Positions 1-11,022 of a stretch of DNA of 64,000 bases are shown piece by piece; within the stretch, counting starts at the first letter, position 1; each line of letters opens with the position of its first letter. A program made the position numbers and the translations under genes. The notes under the pieces were generated by a model. The model was not told where the DNA came from, searched no databases, and was given only the letters and a program-made list of their open reading frames with translations. The DNA is from Syngnathus acus (Eukaryota > Chordata > Actinopteri > Syngnathiformes > Syngnathidae). The stretch is from positions 15,551,976 through 15,615,975 of the forward strand of contig NC_051089.1 in the NCBI RefSeq assembly GCF_901709675.1. The letters run 5' to 3'.

Positions 1-3000
1 AACATAGGTCATCGTAATTCATTTATCGGATCTGAATATATTTTGCATAACGGATATTCACTTTTTTTCTAATTACTGCTTATTAATTAATCATTGTTTT
101 TTCTTTGGCATTGTTAAATAATTAAAACAAAAAAAGGAACAATTCAGCAATATCACACAAATGGTAATGTCAATTACAGGTTAGTTGTAGTACTAATTAG
201 TTTTTTAAAAAATGATGATGATTCAGTTACTGATTTGGTCCTTAACATGTCATGAAATTAGGGAAACTAATGTTAATCATTCCTCTTTCATAATGCGCTT
301 CAGAAAGCTTTTATCTTATTTACTGCAATAAGATAAAGAAAACATTGCATCACTTCAAACGGGTCAAAATTGTCCAGTAACACAGTGTACAAGGGTTGTC
401 ATTATTTTTTATACTTAATCAAATACCATTAAATATTTGCATGTTTTATGTTCCTATACACTACCTAATAGAATGAAGTGAAATTAATTTTGAGTCCTGT
501 GTTTTTTTAACGTAAGGGGATAGTGGCGAATCTAGGATTTTCTTTCCTTCGGCCAACGATGTACGTATCAGCTGAAACGCAAAACTCTGCAAATTCCAAA
601 ACTCAATTATTTGGTCTTGCTCCCAGAGGGTACAGGTATATTTCGGGGTGGAGGCAATGCCCCCGTGGCCCTCCCTCTACCTTTGCCACCTCATGTGGTA
701 AGAAAACAAATGCTTAGCACAAAGTCCGCCTGCCAACAAAATGAACGTGATTTGAGTGCATCACTCATGTTACTCCTATATTTTGAAATTTGAAAACGTG
801 TCTCTTTGATCTGTGATGAGTGTCAGACCAAACCACTCTGTCTGGACAGAAGTGAACTTGTCACTTTCAATTCAGTCGTGCAACTTTCAACAGCAGCACA
901 TTCAGTGTGATCTTTATTTTTAGCACAGTGGCACAATGCATACAGTATGTCAGCACTGTAGTGCGCAAGCGCTGACACTCATTCACAAGAAGCTCTTCAT
1001 TGCATGCACGTGTGTGTGCGGGTACGCAGTGAAGCAGGTCTTGGCTAAAGTTTATTAACTTTCTCTTGGCCAATGAGGTGCCTTGTGCGTTTTTCCTGCT
1101 GACCAATAAAATAGATTGAGGGGTTGGAAGTGGGTGTTGCTTAGCAACTGCAGGTAGAATCTCAGATCATGTTGGACCCATTGTTTTATCTCTCTTCCCT
1201 GGGAGACATTACATGATATGTGTTGTGATTCGTGAAGGGTGGCCGGGGGGGACACATCTGTCAAATGCGTCACAAAGTTTTACACTTTTTATTTTTTTAT
1301 TTTATTTTTTTTGCATCGTGAGACGGAATCAATGACTTTAACTGTATGTTGCATTACTGCATATAGTATTTGTCTCCTCTCCCTAAACAACTACTTGCAC
1401 CTTGTACAAGTGAAAAGTTTACTTAATACAAATTTGGACCTAAATAATGATCATAAAAAATTCTTTACTCTCTCAGTCGCCGTTAATTTAAATCTAATCA
1501 TTCATTGTGCTACACTCGAAGCACAGTATAGTTGCTCAAACGTGTAATAAAGTACAAAGTAAGTAAGTTATAGAAAATAAAGATTTAATTATTCATTTCA
1601 GATCTGGTGAGTCTATTGTTTCTTCATCTTTATGTCAAATATAAAGTGCCTTTTCTCATTCTGCCTCATGATGCTGGATGCAAATATTTAAATGGGAGGT
1701 TATGGAAATTCCTAGGATGCACACTAGATTTGTCATGTAAAGCAGGGCCAAGAGGAGTGTTGTTGACTGCCACTGTCCACGACAGCAAGCTTTTCAAAGT
1801 AAAGATATAAAAATCAAAACTTGAATGATCTGTATGTCCTATTAGATTGGAACTGGAAAAATACTTCAACTAATGTTAGTATTCTAATATACCGCTGGGA
1901 TAATAAGGTAAGTCACATGACCTCATATTGTTTCTGAAATATGTTTTTTTTTTCTGATTTATCACATTATTAGTGATAGTTTTCATTGGTATGTGTCTGG
2001 TAGTTAATTATTTCCACATATTTTTGTGGAGGTTCGTGCACGGACAAGACAATACAGTACATAACACTTTAATGAAAATCTGTATAAAAACAACTTTGTT
2101 TTGCTTTTTGGAAATATACTACATAGACTGTGACTTTGGTGCTGATCCACATTAAAATACTGTTCTGGCATGTGTTCTGGGGTGTGTGAGACCATGTTTT
2201 TTTCCATACCAATACGAATACTCAATTCTTAATTTGTCACCAATACCAAGAACCAATCCCTCTAGTACTTTTGATTCATAATTTTTTTTAAAGACCTACA
2301 AATCTTAGCACAGCATTTTTTTATAACTGCATAAAATTAATGTCAGTTTTCTATTATCTTTTTGCCCAATCAAAGTATGTGATTGTACAACTTCTTTTTA
2401 AGAAATAAAGTGAAGTCCAAAGAATAAAATTGAATTCAAAAGTAGTTCAAGTAACATTTACGAACCTACCATATGATTTGTCATCGTTTAATTAAGCTGC
2501 AATGTCACAATCCAAACACATTTTACTATTACTATTAATACAGAAGATGCATTAATAAATATTTGGTGTTGGAACGTGCAATGTTTTACCCGCATGAGGG
2601 TGGGGGCCAGTGGCAGGGGTCGGCAGTCACAGGACAACACGTTTGCCATGAATCATTATTTCAGCTACTGAGATATCAAACCAGTCTCTCAGTCAAATCT
2701 CAACATGTCTTACATGAAGGCATCTTATCATCATCTTTTTGTTTTGAAATGAGCAATAAGCCTATTTTGACAAAGTAAGAAGTTGAAAGTTGTTTTCAAA
2801 TTTATGGAGTAAAAACCAGAACTCCTCAAGTCAAGTACAGATACCTAAAAAAAATCTACTTGAAAACAATAATAAATTTGTAAGGGCTTGTAATGATATG
2901 CAGATTTGTTAGCCAGTATGCTGGTAGCCAGCTGTCTATTTCGTCTTCTATGGTAATAAAAGAGGCAAAGCCAACTCCTTTGGAGTAATCTATCATTTAT

Positions 3001-4215
3001 ATGCTCACTTACCAAGTTTTGTTAGATTGTCTGTCTTGTAAGATATGTTGTAATGTGAGATGTACTTTGACCTCTGATATCAAAGGCGTATTTCTCCAAT
3101 CTTGTGCATCTTCACTAATTCTGTATTTGCTATTTGGGGGAGAGAGAAAAAAAAAACGTCAATATGACTCATACAAGAATCCCTACATCACTCGGTCGTG
3201 ATGCTGTCTGCGAGACTTTAATTTTGTTCCTGGCATCTTTTCTCAATAGATGTTAATGTTTTAAGGTGGTATTCTTCATGTTGATGCTTTTGCGTGGCAA
3301 ACATATGACACTATTTATCAATAATATGTGGCCTGTTGGTAGGACCTTGTGACATAGTTGAAGCAGAGGGGCTTTGTGGGGGTGGGTTTGCTTAACAGTT
3401 TCCTTTAGCAGGTATAGTCTCCTGTTGTGAAACAATGTGACAGAAAATCAGTAGCAGTGAGATGGCTCAGCAGTGTATCTTGCCCCTTTCCGTTTTCCTC
3501 AGACAGCATATCCAAAGCCCACCTCTGATGTACTCTATATTAGCCTGTGGATGACTCATCCTCAGGAGAATGAGCTGTACGGTGCAGGTAGTAGCGCTAT
3601 TGCAAATAAACATTCCACAAATTGCAGAGTCAACCGAAGTACTTGGATGACTTCAAATGTGAAACCCACACATTGCAAATGCCAACTGACACACCATTGC
3701 TGCTTTACTCAGACGACAACAAGGGGGGGAAAAAATCCCCGTGTTCCTGCGTCCCTGCTGTGTTGCACACGTAATGACAATATCAGTGACACGTACAACG
3801 GTGAGGCATCAGTTAAACCTCCAGAATTGTATTTTCTTTATTGAAACTGCAAATTTGGCGTCATTGCGGCAATTGCCATGGAGACAGGGTGAGTCCCAAA
3901 CCTAGCGCTATGAGACATCACTGTTGTGCATCGGTGTGTGCTCATTATTACTCTTTCCTGCAACTTCCAATAAGCACTGCACACTCAGGGGTGAGGGGTG
4001 AGTCCATCTGTTCCGTGGTCAGAAGATGCACGCATTCAAATACTTTCTCAGCGCCATTGTACACCTGTTCTGCTTAAATCGCCCTGACAAATTTGAACCC
4101 TGCATGAGATATGTTTTCTATTTTGCGACTACTAGGAAAACTAGGAGGCCGCCAATGAAGGCCTTTCGATCTCAGAGATGTTGAAATACTTTGGTGGAAA
4201 AAGGAAAAAAGAAAG
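1..4215. other. Intergenic, no gene recognised
   Basis: Mostly AT-rich DNA with only short open frames, none of which resembles a known protein. Around 1,050-1,150 there are two CCAAT boxes (1,070 and 1,103) and an RFX X-box-like inverted repeat (1,136-1,148). A second X-box-like site lies near 3,872-3,885. No exon-like conservation, RNA gene or transposon terminus was recognised elsewhere here. Confidence 0.5.
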
Positions 4216-4626
4216 TACCGTATTTTCCGGACTATAAGGCGCACCTAAAAACCTAAAATTTTCTCAAAAGCCAACAGTGTGCCTTATAGTCCGCTGCGCC
4301 TTATATATGGACCAAATTCCTAAATTTAAACTTGCCCGAAGTATTGTGTCATGAAATCAATCATAAGTGGCCTGCTGAAGACTATGAATCATGAATCAAA
4401 AAGACTATGGATCATTATTTTGTGATTATAAAGTAATTTGTTGCGTCTGAAGTTGAAATGAAAAAGATAAAATGGAGGATGATTTGGATTAAAAATCTGA
4501 CATGATGCATTAATGGTGCGCCTTATAGTCCGGTGCGCCTTATATAAGGACAAAGTTTTAAAATGGGACATTCATTGAAGGTGCGCCTTATAGTCTGGTG
4601 CGCCTTATAGTCTGGAAAATACGGTA
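4216..4626. mobile_element. Non-autonomous DNA transposon (MITE) with 'CCGTATTTTCC' termini
   Basis: The left end reads TACCGTATTTTCCGGACTAT and the right end is its inverted counterpart (CTGGAAAATACGGTA), so the element has terminal inverted repeats of about 27 bp and is bounded by TA on both sides. Inside, the block GTGCGCCTTATA recurs in head-to-tail pairs near 4,278, 4,516 and 4,581. There is no transposase. This type of sequence is widespread in vertebrate genomes; I cannot assign the superfamily with certainty. The TA boundary may be a target duplication or part of the terminus. Confidence 0.75.
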
Positions 4627-5566
4627 GGCGGAGCGTAGAGAGACCGCGCTGAAACAGCTCACCGTTTTGTTTTTTCCAGACATACGTACATGAAATGATA
4701 ACTGTCTAGCAAATGTATGTAGACTAATGACGACTTGACTAAAACTTTACTGTAATGTGTTGAGAAAATGACTCCACAGCGCCACAGTTGTTCCAAGTAA
4801 AATAACTGCTTTAGCCCCCCCACCCCCCAAAAAGAATTGCAAAATGTGTGTTGTAGCCTCTTTACTATGATCCCCATGTACTAGAAACTGAGATTTATAA
4901 GCAGCGTTTCCTACCTTCCATTTTTCTTTAAAAAAAAAAAAAAAAATGTCTGCCCAATCCATAAATGTTAAAAGAGAAAATAATTTTGTGTGGGTGCAAT
5001 TGAGTGAATTCATCTTTTCTTCTCCAAGTCATATTCTGGCCACCCTGACCGAGAGTGATCCGCCACTCAACTCAGGATTTACTGGAGGGAGATTCACCAC
5101 ACACAAAAAAAGAATGCAACCCTCTGTCTTGACCTACGTATTCTTTTTGTGGAGGCGGCAATGTAAAAACGCTTAGCAACCACGCTGCCCTTAACAATAC
5201 TAAACAGAAATCCGTCAGGTATGACGCAACAGATGAGTTCCTGGCAGAAAACCCCAGCGCATTTGTCCAGATATTTATGGTGATTTAAACAAACAAATGA
5301 ATAATCATGCGTCAATCAAAATTTGGGAATCTTCGTGTAAAACTAGTTATTGACGTTTTGGGCTATATTATCAGAATATGCTACAGGTGGATTGGGGATG
5401 ATAGACATTTTTATTGGAGCATGGCTGGGTTTGCAAGCACTACGTCAGAGGTCTTCAATCCTGGTTCTCGAGGTCCAGTGTCCTGCATGCAAGGAAAAAC
5501 TAGATCCATTTATTTTACTCGTCACAAGGGGTCTTCTGAGCCGTGCTTTGTCCGGTCCCTCGCTTA

Positions 5567-5639
5567 GGACCCAGGTCACAACCAATCATGGCTCAGCTTC
5601 AGAAAACTGGTGAGCCATGATTGGTGTTGACCTGAGACC
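5567..5639. repeat. Long imperfect inverted repeat (hairpin)
   Basis: Arms 5,567-5,595 and 5,611-5,639 are reverse complements over 29 bp with about four mismatches, around the core AACCAATCATGGCTCA, separated by a 15-nt loop. The sequence just upstream (from about 5,447) reads like a common fish interspersed repeat ('ggtcttcaatcctggttctcgagg' type), so the hairpin is probably the end of a palindromic element and not a regulatory site. Confidence 0.6.
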
Positions 5640-5739
5640 TGGCAACTGTGATGTAATTTTCAGTCGACAGCAAGTGTAAACATGGCCGCCCCCTGACATG
5701 GATAAAACCAAGTGAATTTTGCTGTTTAACTCAAATTCC

Positions 5740-5940
5740 ACGAAAGCAATATTAATCAGAATGCCAGTGGGAAGTAGGAGGAAACCAGAGTGCCTGGAGA
5801 CAATCCACGCAGGCACGGGGAGAACATGCAAACTCCACACAGGGAGGGCCGGAGGTGGAATCGAGCTCGCACCCTCCAAACTGTGAGGCGGACAGGCTAA
5901 CAAGTGCACTGACATGCACCACTGTGCCACCCTTAACCAC
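5740..5940 (-). repeat. Fish SINE-like interspersed repeat, minus orientation
   Basis: Read on the minus strand this contains phrases typical of an abundant fish repeat, such as GGAGTTTGCATGTTCTCCCC followed by 'gtgcctgcgtgg' and 'ggtttcctcc'. The copy is diverged and has no coding content. A related, more degenerate copy lies at 36,510-36,725 in the other orientation. Confidence 0.6.
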
Positions 5941-6163
5941 TAATCCATTATTGCTACGTATATTGGTGTTCATAATCATATACATAATTATCATCATTGT
6001 TTTGTTTATTTTATTATTGTTTTCATGTTTGAAAGAAAGGCTCAAGTTGTCTCTGACCATAACTCTAAATAGCAACATTAATACTGGTACTAGCACTGAT
6101 ACACTCATGCAGTTCACCAATCATTTGAACCACTAGAGGTTGATTTGGGGTTGTCGCGGCAAC

Positions 6164-7083
6164 AACAACATGCTATTTCCCTAATCACAACCTGCTGCAT
6201 TCAGCTCAAATTATAGTGTAGCATTATTGTCAAGAAGTTAATAATAGACATCTGAATGGCGTTAGTTCGTAGAAACAGATCTACAATCTTTTACTATCAG
6301 TGTAAAATGTTCAGGAAGCTCAAAAGCTCTAAAAATTTGGCAGTTGATGCAAACCCCACGGCAGGAAAATCTGCTCACAACCAAAGCTTTGATCAGTTTT
6401 GTTGTGAGATTGTGCCAATATGGCACAATCAAGAGCACAAATAAGACCAATTAATTAATCACAGACATTCATACAAAGGGTACGTGCAAAAAAAAGTTCT
6501 ATTCGACCTAAATACAAGCCCAAATTAAAAAGAAAAAAAACACTTTAAGCAGCTTTCAATTCACATATCTACCCTATACAGATTTTATTAAATTAGCTGT
6601 TTCTGGGAGAAAAAAAAACATTATTTTTCATTGATTTTTGTCATAGTTGTCCCGGTTGAATGTCAGAAACTCGGGCTTCATATTGTTCCGGTCGTGTTAT
6701 TTAATAGGCTTGGTAATGTGGTCCTAGCCACTACCTACTACTTCCACTCTGTCCTTGTTTGGACCACGCCCGGTTTTGGAAACATGTGGCCACAGACAAA
6801 CAAAAGCCTGCCAAATGCTCAAAACTGCCTCTGTGGTACTTCCTGCTCTTGAAGGTCTCTGTGGGACATACTCTGGCATGATGCCTCTCTCTCTCTCACA
6901 CGCGCGCAATAGTGCGTGTGTGCGTGTGTGCGTGTGTGTGTGTGTGTGTGAGAAAATAAAATATATTTCAGATAGTTACACAGGTAAATAATACCAAATT
7001 GTTATGTTTTGAATCAAGTCCTATATTTTAATCCAATTTCAGACTGCAAGGACAGGCAACAAATGCAATTTTTCAAAATAGTT
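6164..7083. other. Intergenic with a (TG)n microsatellite
   Basis: No gene recognised. A GT-rich microsatellite with GTGC interruptions spans about 6,911-6,951. The remainder is AT-rich and featureless to my reading. Confidence 0.5.
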
Positions 7084-7390
7084 GAATCTTTTATTTATCA
7101 AATATGATAACTATGACATCAGCTCAATGAGCAGACCACTATGCCTAGAAAAATTGATTTTTACGTTGAATTTTGTCATGTATTTATATTTTAATTTCTT
7201 AGGGACACTGGCCAAAATTGGTGGTTGAACGGATGGATGGAATCTTCTATTTATTAAATATAATAACTATGACATCAGCTCAATGAGCAGAACACTATGC
7301 CTAGAAAAATGAATTTTTACATTGAATTTTGTCGTGTATGAATACTTTAATTTCCTAGAGAATCTGGCCAAAATTGGTGGGTGCGTGGTT
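7084..7390. repeat. Two-copy tandem duplication, about 156-bp unit
   Basis: The unit beginning GAATCTTTTATTTATC at 7,084 recurs at 7,240 as GAATCTTCTATTTATT, with the same order of landmarks (ATGACATCAGCTCAATGAGC, then CTATGCCTAGAAAAA, then GGCCAAAATTGGTGG). The copies differ by scattered substitutions. The second is followed by a GGATGGATGG-like simple repeat. Confidence 0.8.
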
Positions 7391-7975
7391 AGACGGATGA
7401 ATGGATGGACGGACGACCAGGTGGATGAATGGATAAAGGGATCATTTTCAACTTTTCACTGATCTATGCACATTTACACGAGTGTCCTCTCAGCCCATAG
7501 CACATAGAAATTTGTCAGACTCGGCAGATAGGCATGATGACTTCAGTTTAGGAGTGATGAGGTTCACTTCTTCAGTCAGTCAGCATAGAGCTAAGATTTA
7601 TGGTATTGTAAGTGTTTGTGTTCTTGTATGTGTGGTTGTGGTAGCTCAGCTAGGACCGGCATTAAGTATAAATATACTTTACTAGTTCATGTTCTTCATT
7701 TTCTTTCAGCAAGGGCACCATGTGTTGTTCATGAAGCCTCTTGTGTGCACAGAAAATGCAACAGGTTCTTCTTCAGGAAACACTGCTTGCTCACCCTCAG
7801 GAAACTAAAGAAAAAAAAACTGTTATGAAACTGCAACCAATCCTAAAAATATTGTATCTGTTTATGAGGCATATAAATAATTGATGACCTGTGTAGTAAT
7901 GCAGAAATTGAAGCTGTTGGGTGGATCGTGGTGTGCCAGGTGCCTTGTATGACCTGTGTTTCTGTCTTCTGGTGA

Positions 7976-8062
7976 TTTAGACTTAGACTTAGACAAACTT
8001 TATTGTCATTTTGTAAACACTGGGTGCACACAAAACGAAATTACGTTGCATACGGCTTCCAA
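7976..8062 (-). mobile_element. 3' tail of a non-LTR retrotransposon (minus orientation)
   Basis: On the minus strand this ends with 'gacaataaagtttg' followed by tandem (TCTAAG), preceded by 'aacgtaatttcg'. That matches the layout of the 3' end of the LINE at 53.1-54.4 kb (an 'aatttcgg' block, then 'gacaataaagctg', then short tandem repeats). Only the tail is present, as expected for severe 5' truncation. Confidence 0.55.
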
Positions 8063-10854
8063 CAATGTAGTGATATTGCGGCTGAATAAAAAGTGACATT
8101 TATTTCACCCACATGTAAAAGATGCAGGTGACACTTGTTGGAAGTGTGAAAAACACGCTTAACCGCTCACAGCCTGAGGTGACAGTTCAGGGCCCTTAGC
8201 TTAAAAAAACGACCATACGAACTTGAGACTCATTTGGGGGGATAAGGCCTGGGGGCAGTATTATCTGCTTGCATCAAGGTTACTTTAAGAAAAGAAAGAA
8301 TTGTGGAGTGTGATAGGGGGCTGCAACAGGAGTCGTTTAACAGTGTGTAAAAAGGCCTGAAAGGTTTTTGATCCTCCGTCCTGATGAGGACGGACAAAAG
8401 CAGGCAGCAAACCCACAGGAGAGCAAAGCATGTCATCTGAATCTTCTTTTCGGTGTTGCACATCCAACGGCTTTGTGTGCATGAATTTGGCTGCTCGATG
8501 TCACAAAAGGAGCGAGTTTGTTCGCTCCTGACAAGTGTACTTTTATTTGCAGCAGCCCTTTGATGTATAGAAAAACTTTGGCCGGGATATCCCTCGCAGG
8601 AGAAATCCCACTCTTTTGTATTTGCCTTAACAATTGCCTCCCCATTCACTGGGAAGCTTTCATTTCCTTTATTTCAGACTGTGTGCCTGCTGTCTGTCTG
8701 TCAACTGTCGCTGGCACATATTGGATGCGTTTGTGGTAGAGGCCGGGGGCGGGACGTTTTATGCCGTTATGTTGACGTGGAAAGTTTGTTTTTTCTCATC
8801 AGGTCAATGCTATAGTTTGAATTTGAACTCTTTTGGGTAGAACGTTTGGGGATTTTTAGGACTGGAAACCAATCAACATTTTCACTTCTTAGCCAAAACC
8901 GACAGTATTTGCGATTTCATTTTAGGGTTTATTAATAACCAAATATAACTAAACATAGTACAATGCAGACCTGAGCCAAAGCAGAAGGGGTAAACAAAGT
9001 GGCAAAAAAAAACATCTAAAGCAGTATTTCCCTAACTTTATTGAGCCCAGACATCCATTTTACAAATACTAGCTCAATAAATGCCAAGTTTTGTGATGCA
9101 TATGACCAAAAATTTCTTTTAATGTAACAAGACTACCATAATCTTCACATTTGCAGTCACAATTAAAAAAATCAACAAAGTCATTTAAAATGACATATTT
9201 ATTTTCTAAAGTCACAGAGAGCCTTGGCAGATAGATGAAAGAGCAAAGTATCTGTAACTGTATTTTGAGTCGCACTACAATTGTGTCTGACTGCAAGCGT
9301 GTTTGTATATTAATTTAGCATAGCAATAAGATAATAATGGAATGATGTTTCTTTGTAGAGTTCAGCAGAAAACCAGGAGGGGTCTTATAATGAAATGCGG
9401 ACATCTTTGTCAACAGATGTTCCGCATTGAAGGTCAGTGCATCATACTTGCAACATGGTTTGAAAGAGGCTGCCATTCACAGGGTTGCCATGTATGCAAA
9501 CTTTCAAGTCTCTTTCGCTGGTAGCCAGCAGTGGCTTTGACCATGCAACATGCAAATACCTGTATTCAAATGTTCACATCTCAATAGTCGTTCAAGCCAA
9601 AAGGAAAAACAAACTACTCTTGGAGCACCATGCCGCACGATGAATACATCCATTCAGAATGCACCATTAAAGTGTCACCATCCTGAGCTGAGTTACAGTT
9701 GTAGGTGCACTCGGATTCGCCTTTCTGCGCCTTGTCGTCACCTGCAAAATCAGACCGAGCGAAGACAATCTTGGGATCTCGTCGGGTTTGGCAGCCCCGT
9801 CAGTCTGGTGACAGGTTGAGATTACTTATCTGAGCAGAGCAGCCATAAAGCTACAAGCGGCATCTTCCACTCCAGCAGATGTGGGGTCTGACTGAGGTCA
9901 AAACAGCCTCCACTTGAGAAAACCAACCCAAGCAAGCCCTCATTTTCATTTGGAGTGCCTCTTTATACTCAACGGGAAACCCCTCGGAGATTAAGGTTTT
10001 TTGTCTTGCCTAATGTGGCCTCTGATTTCAGAATATTGAAATAACCCTTATTTTCCATTGCGACACATGATCAATATATACAGTTGCCCCGTACAGTTTC
10101 ATCCAAATCAGACGAATTTCAAAATAAATAAAAACATACATGAATGTCTCCGTTTTCAAATTGATATGAACCTTATATGTAACTTGAATAATGTCACCCT
10201 GGACCTTTCAATAAAATATGATCTGCCATTCACAATGTCCATTTTTAAAAGAAAAGTAAAAAGAATCACTCGGGTACCATTCCACTTCGCATACACGGCA
10301 AATATAGATGTGGGTTTGACCGCTGTCATGTTAGTCAGATTTAGTGTAAGATATCGTACCAAAAGCTCCAAATTCCCTCTGAGGGGGGTAAATACTGTTT
10401 ACAAACTCTCCCGGTGTTCAGCTGGCGCTTGAAAGATAGATGATAATGCTGCAAATCCACGTCGAAACGGTCTCCTTTGGTTCTATTTCAGCCTGCGCAG
10501 ACACCGGGGCAAGCCAAACAACCATCCATCCTGACACTGTCCGTCACACTGTACACAGAACAGCCAAATTAGCACAAATGCTGCACTTGGCACCAGCTTG
10601 AAGTATGGTGGCAGCAGGGCAATCATTTACAAGCCGCATTACTTCCACACGACCTGAGCTCTGAGTCACTGGCCGAGCCTGGTAATTAATTTCCACCCTT
10701 TTCAGGGATACTTTACAGCAATGTGAAGCACATTAGCAACAGGCTTTCACTGTGATTTGGGCCCAATTATTTTTAAAGCAATCAAGACCTTATATTTGTT
10801 TTCCAATAGAGGTTTAAATAGTTTCTCCGAATATTTGTTTGCGTTCTCCTCTTT
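8063..10854. other. Intergenic, no gene recognised
   Basis: Several short open frames occur (up to 139 codons on the minus strand at 8,230-8,649) but none resembles a known protein or has exon-like context. A stretch from about 9,014 ('gtatttccctaactttattgagcc') looks like a worn hAT-type repeat terminus. Nothing else is supported. Confidence 0.45.
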
Positions 10855-11022
10855 GTCGTTTTTTTGAGTTTTTCCTTGCCCTCTTGGGAGCTTAAGATCA
10901 GGGGATGCTTTGAGAATAATTGTCAATTTGTTTTGTATATGTGAAGCCCTTTGAGACTGCTTGTGATTTAGGGCTATATAAATAGACTTGACTTGACTTG
11001 ACTTGACTTGACTTGACTTGGG
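10855..11022 (+). mobile_element. L2-like LINE 3' end with (ACTTG)n tail
   Basis: The segment has a 'gtttttccttgccc' block, then 'cttaagatcagggga', then GTGAAGCCCTTTGAGACTGC and a 'gatttagggctatataaata' block. It ends in seven or so units of ACTTG at 10,985-11,020. This is the typical 3' end of abundant teleost L2-like elements. No coding sequence is retained. Confidence 0.65.

Noticed and set aside
8230-8649. 139-codon minus-strand frame
   Set aside because: No recognisable domain, no promoter or splice context; length is within chance for this much DNA.
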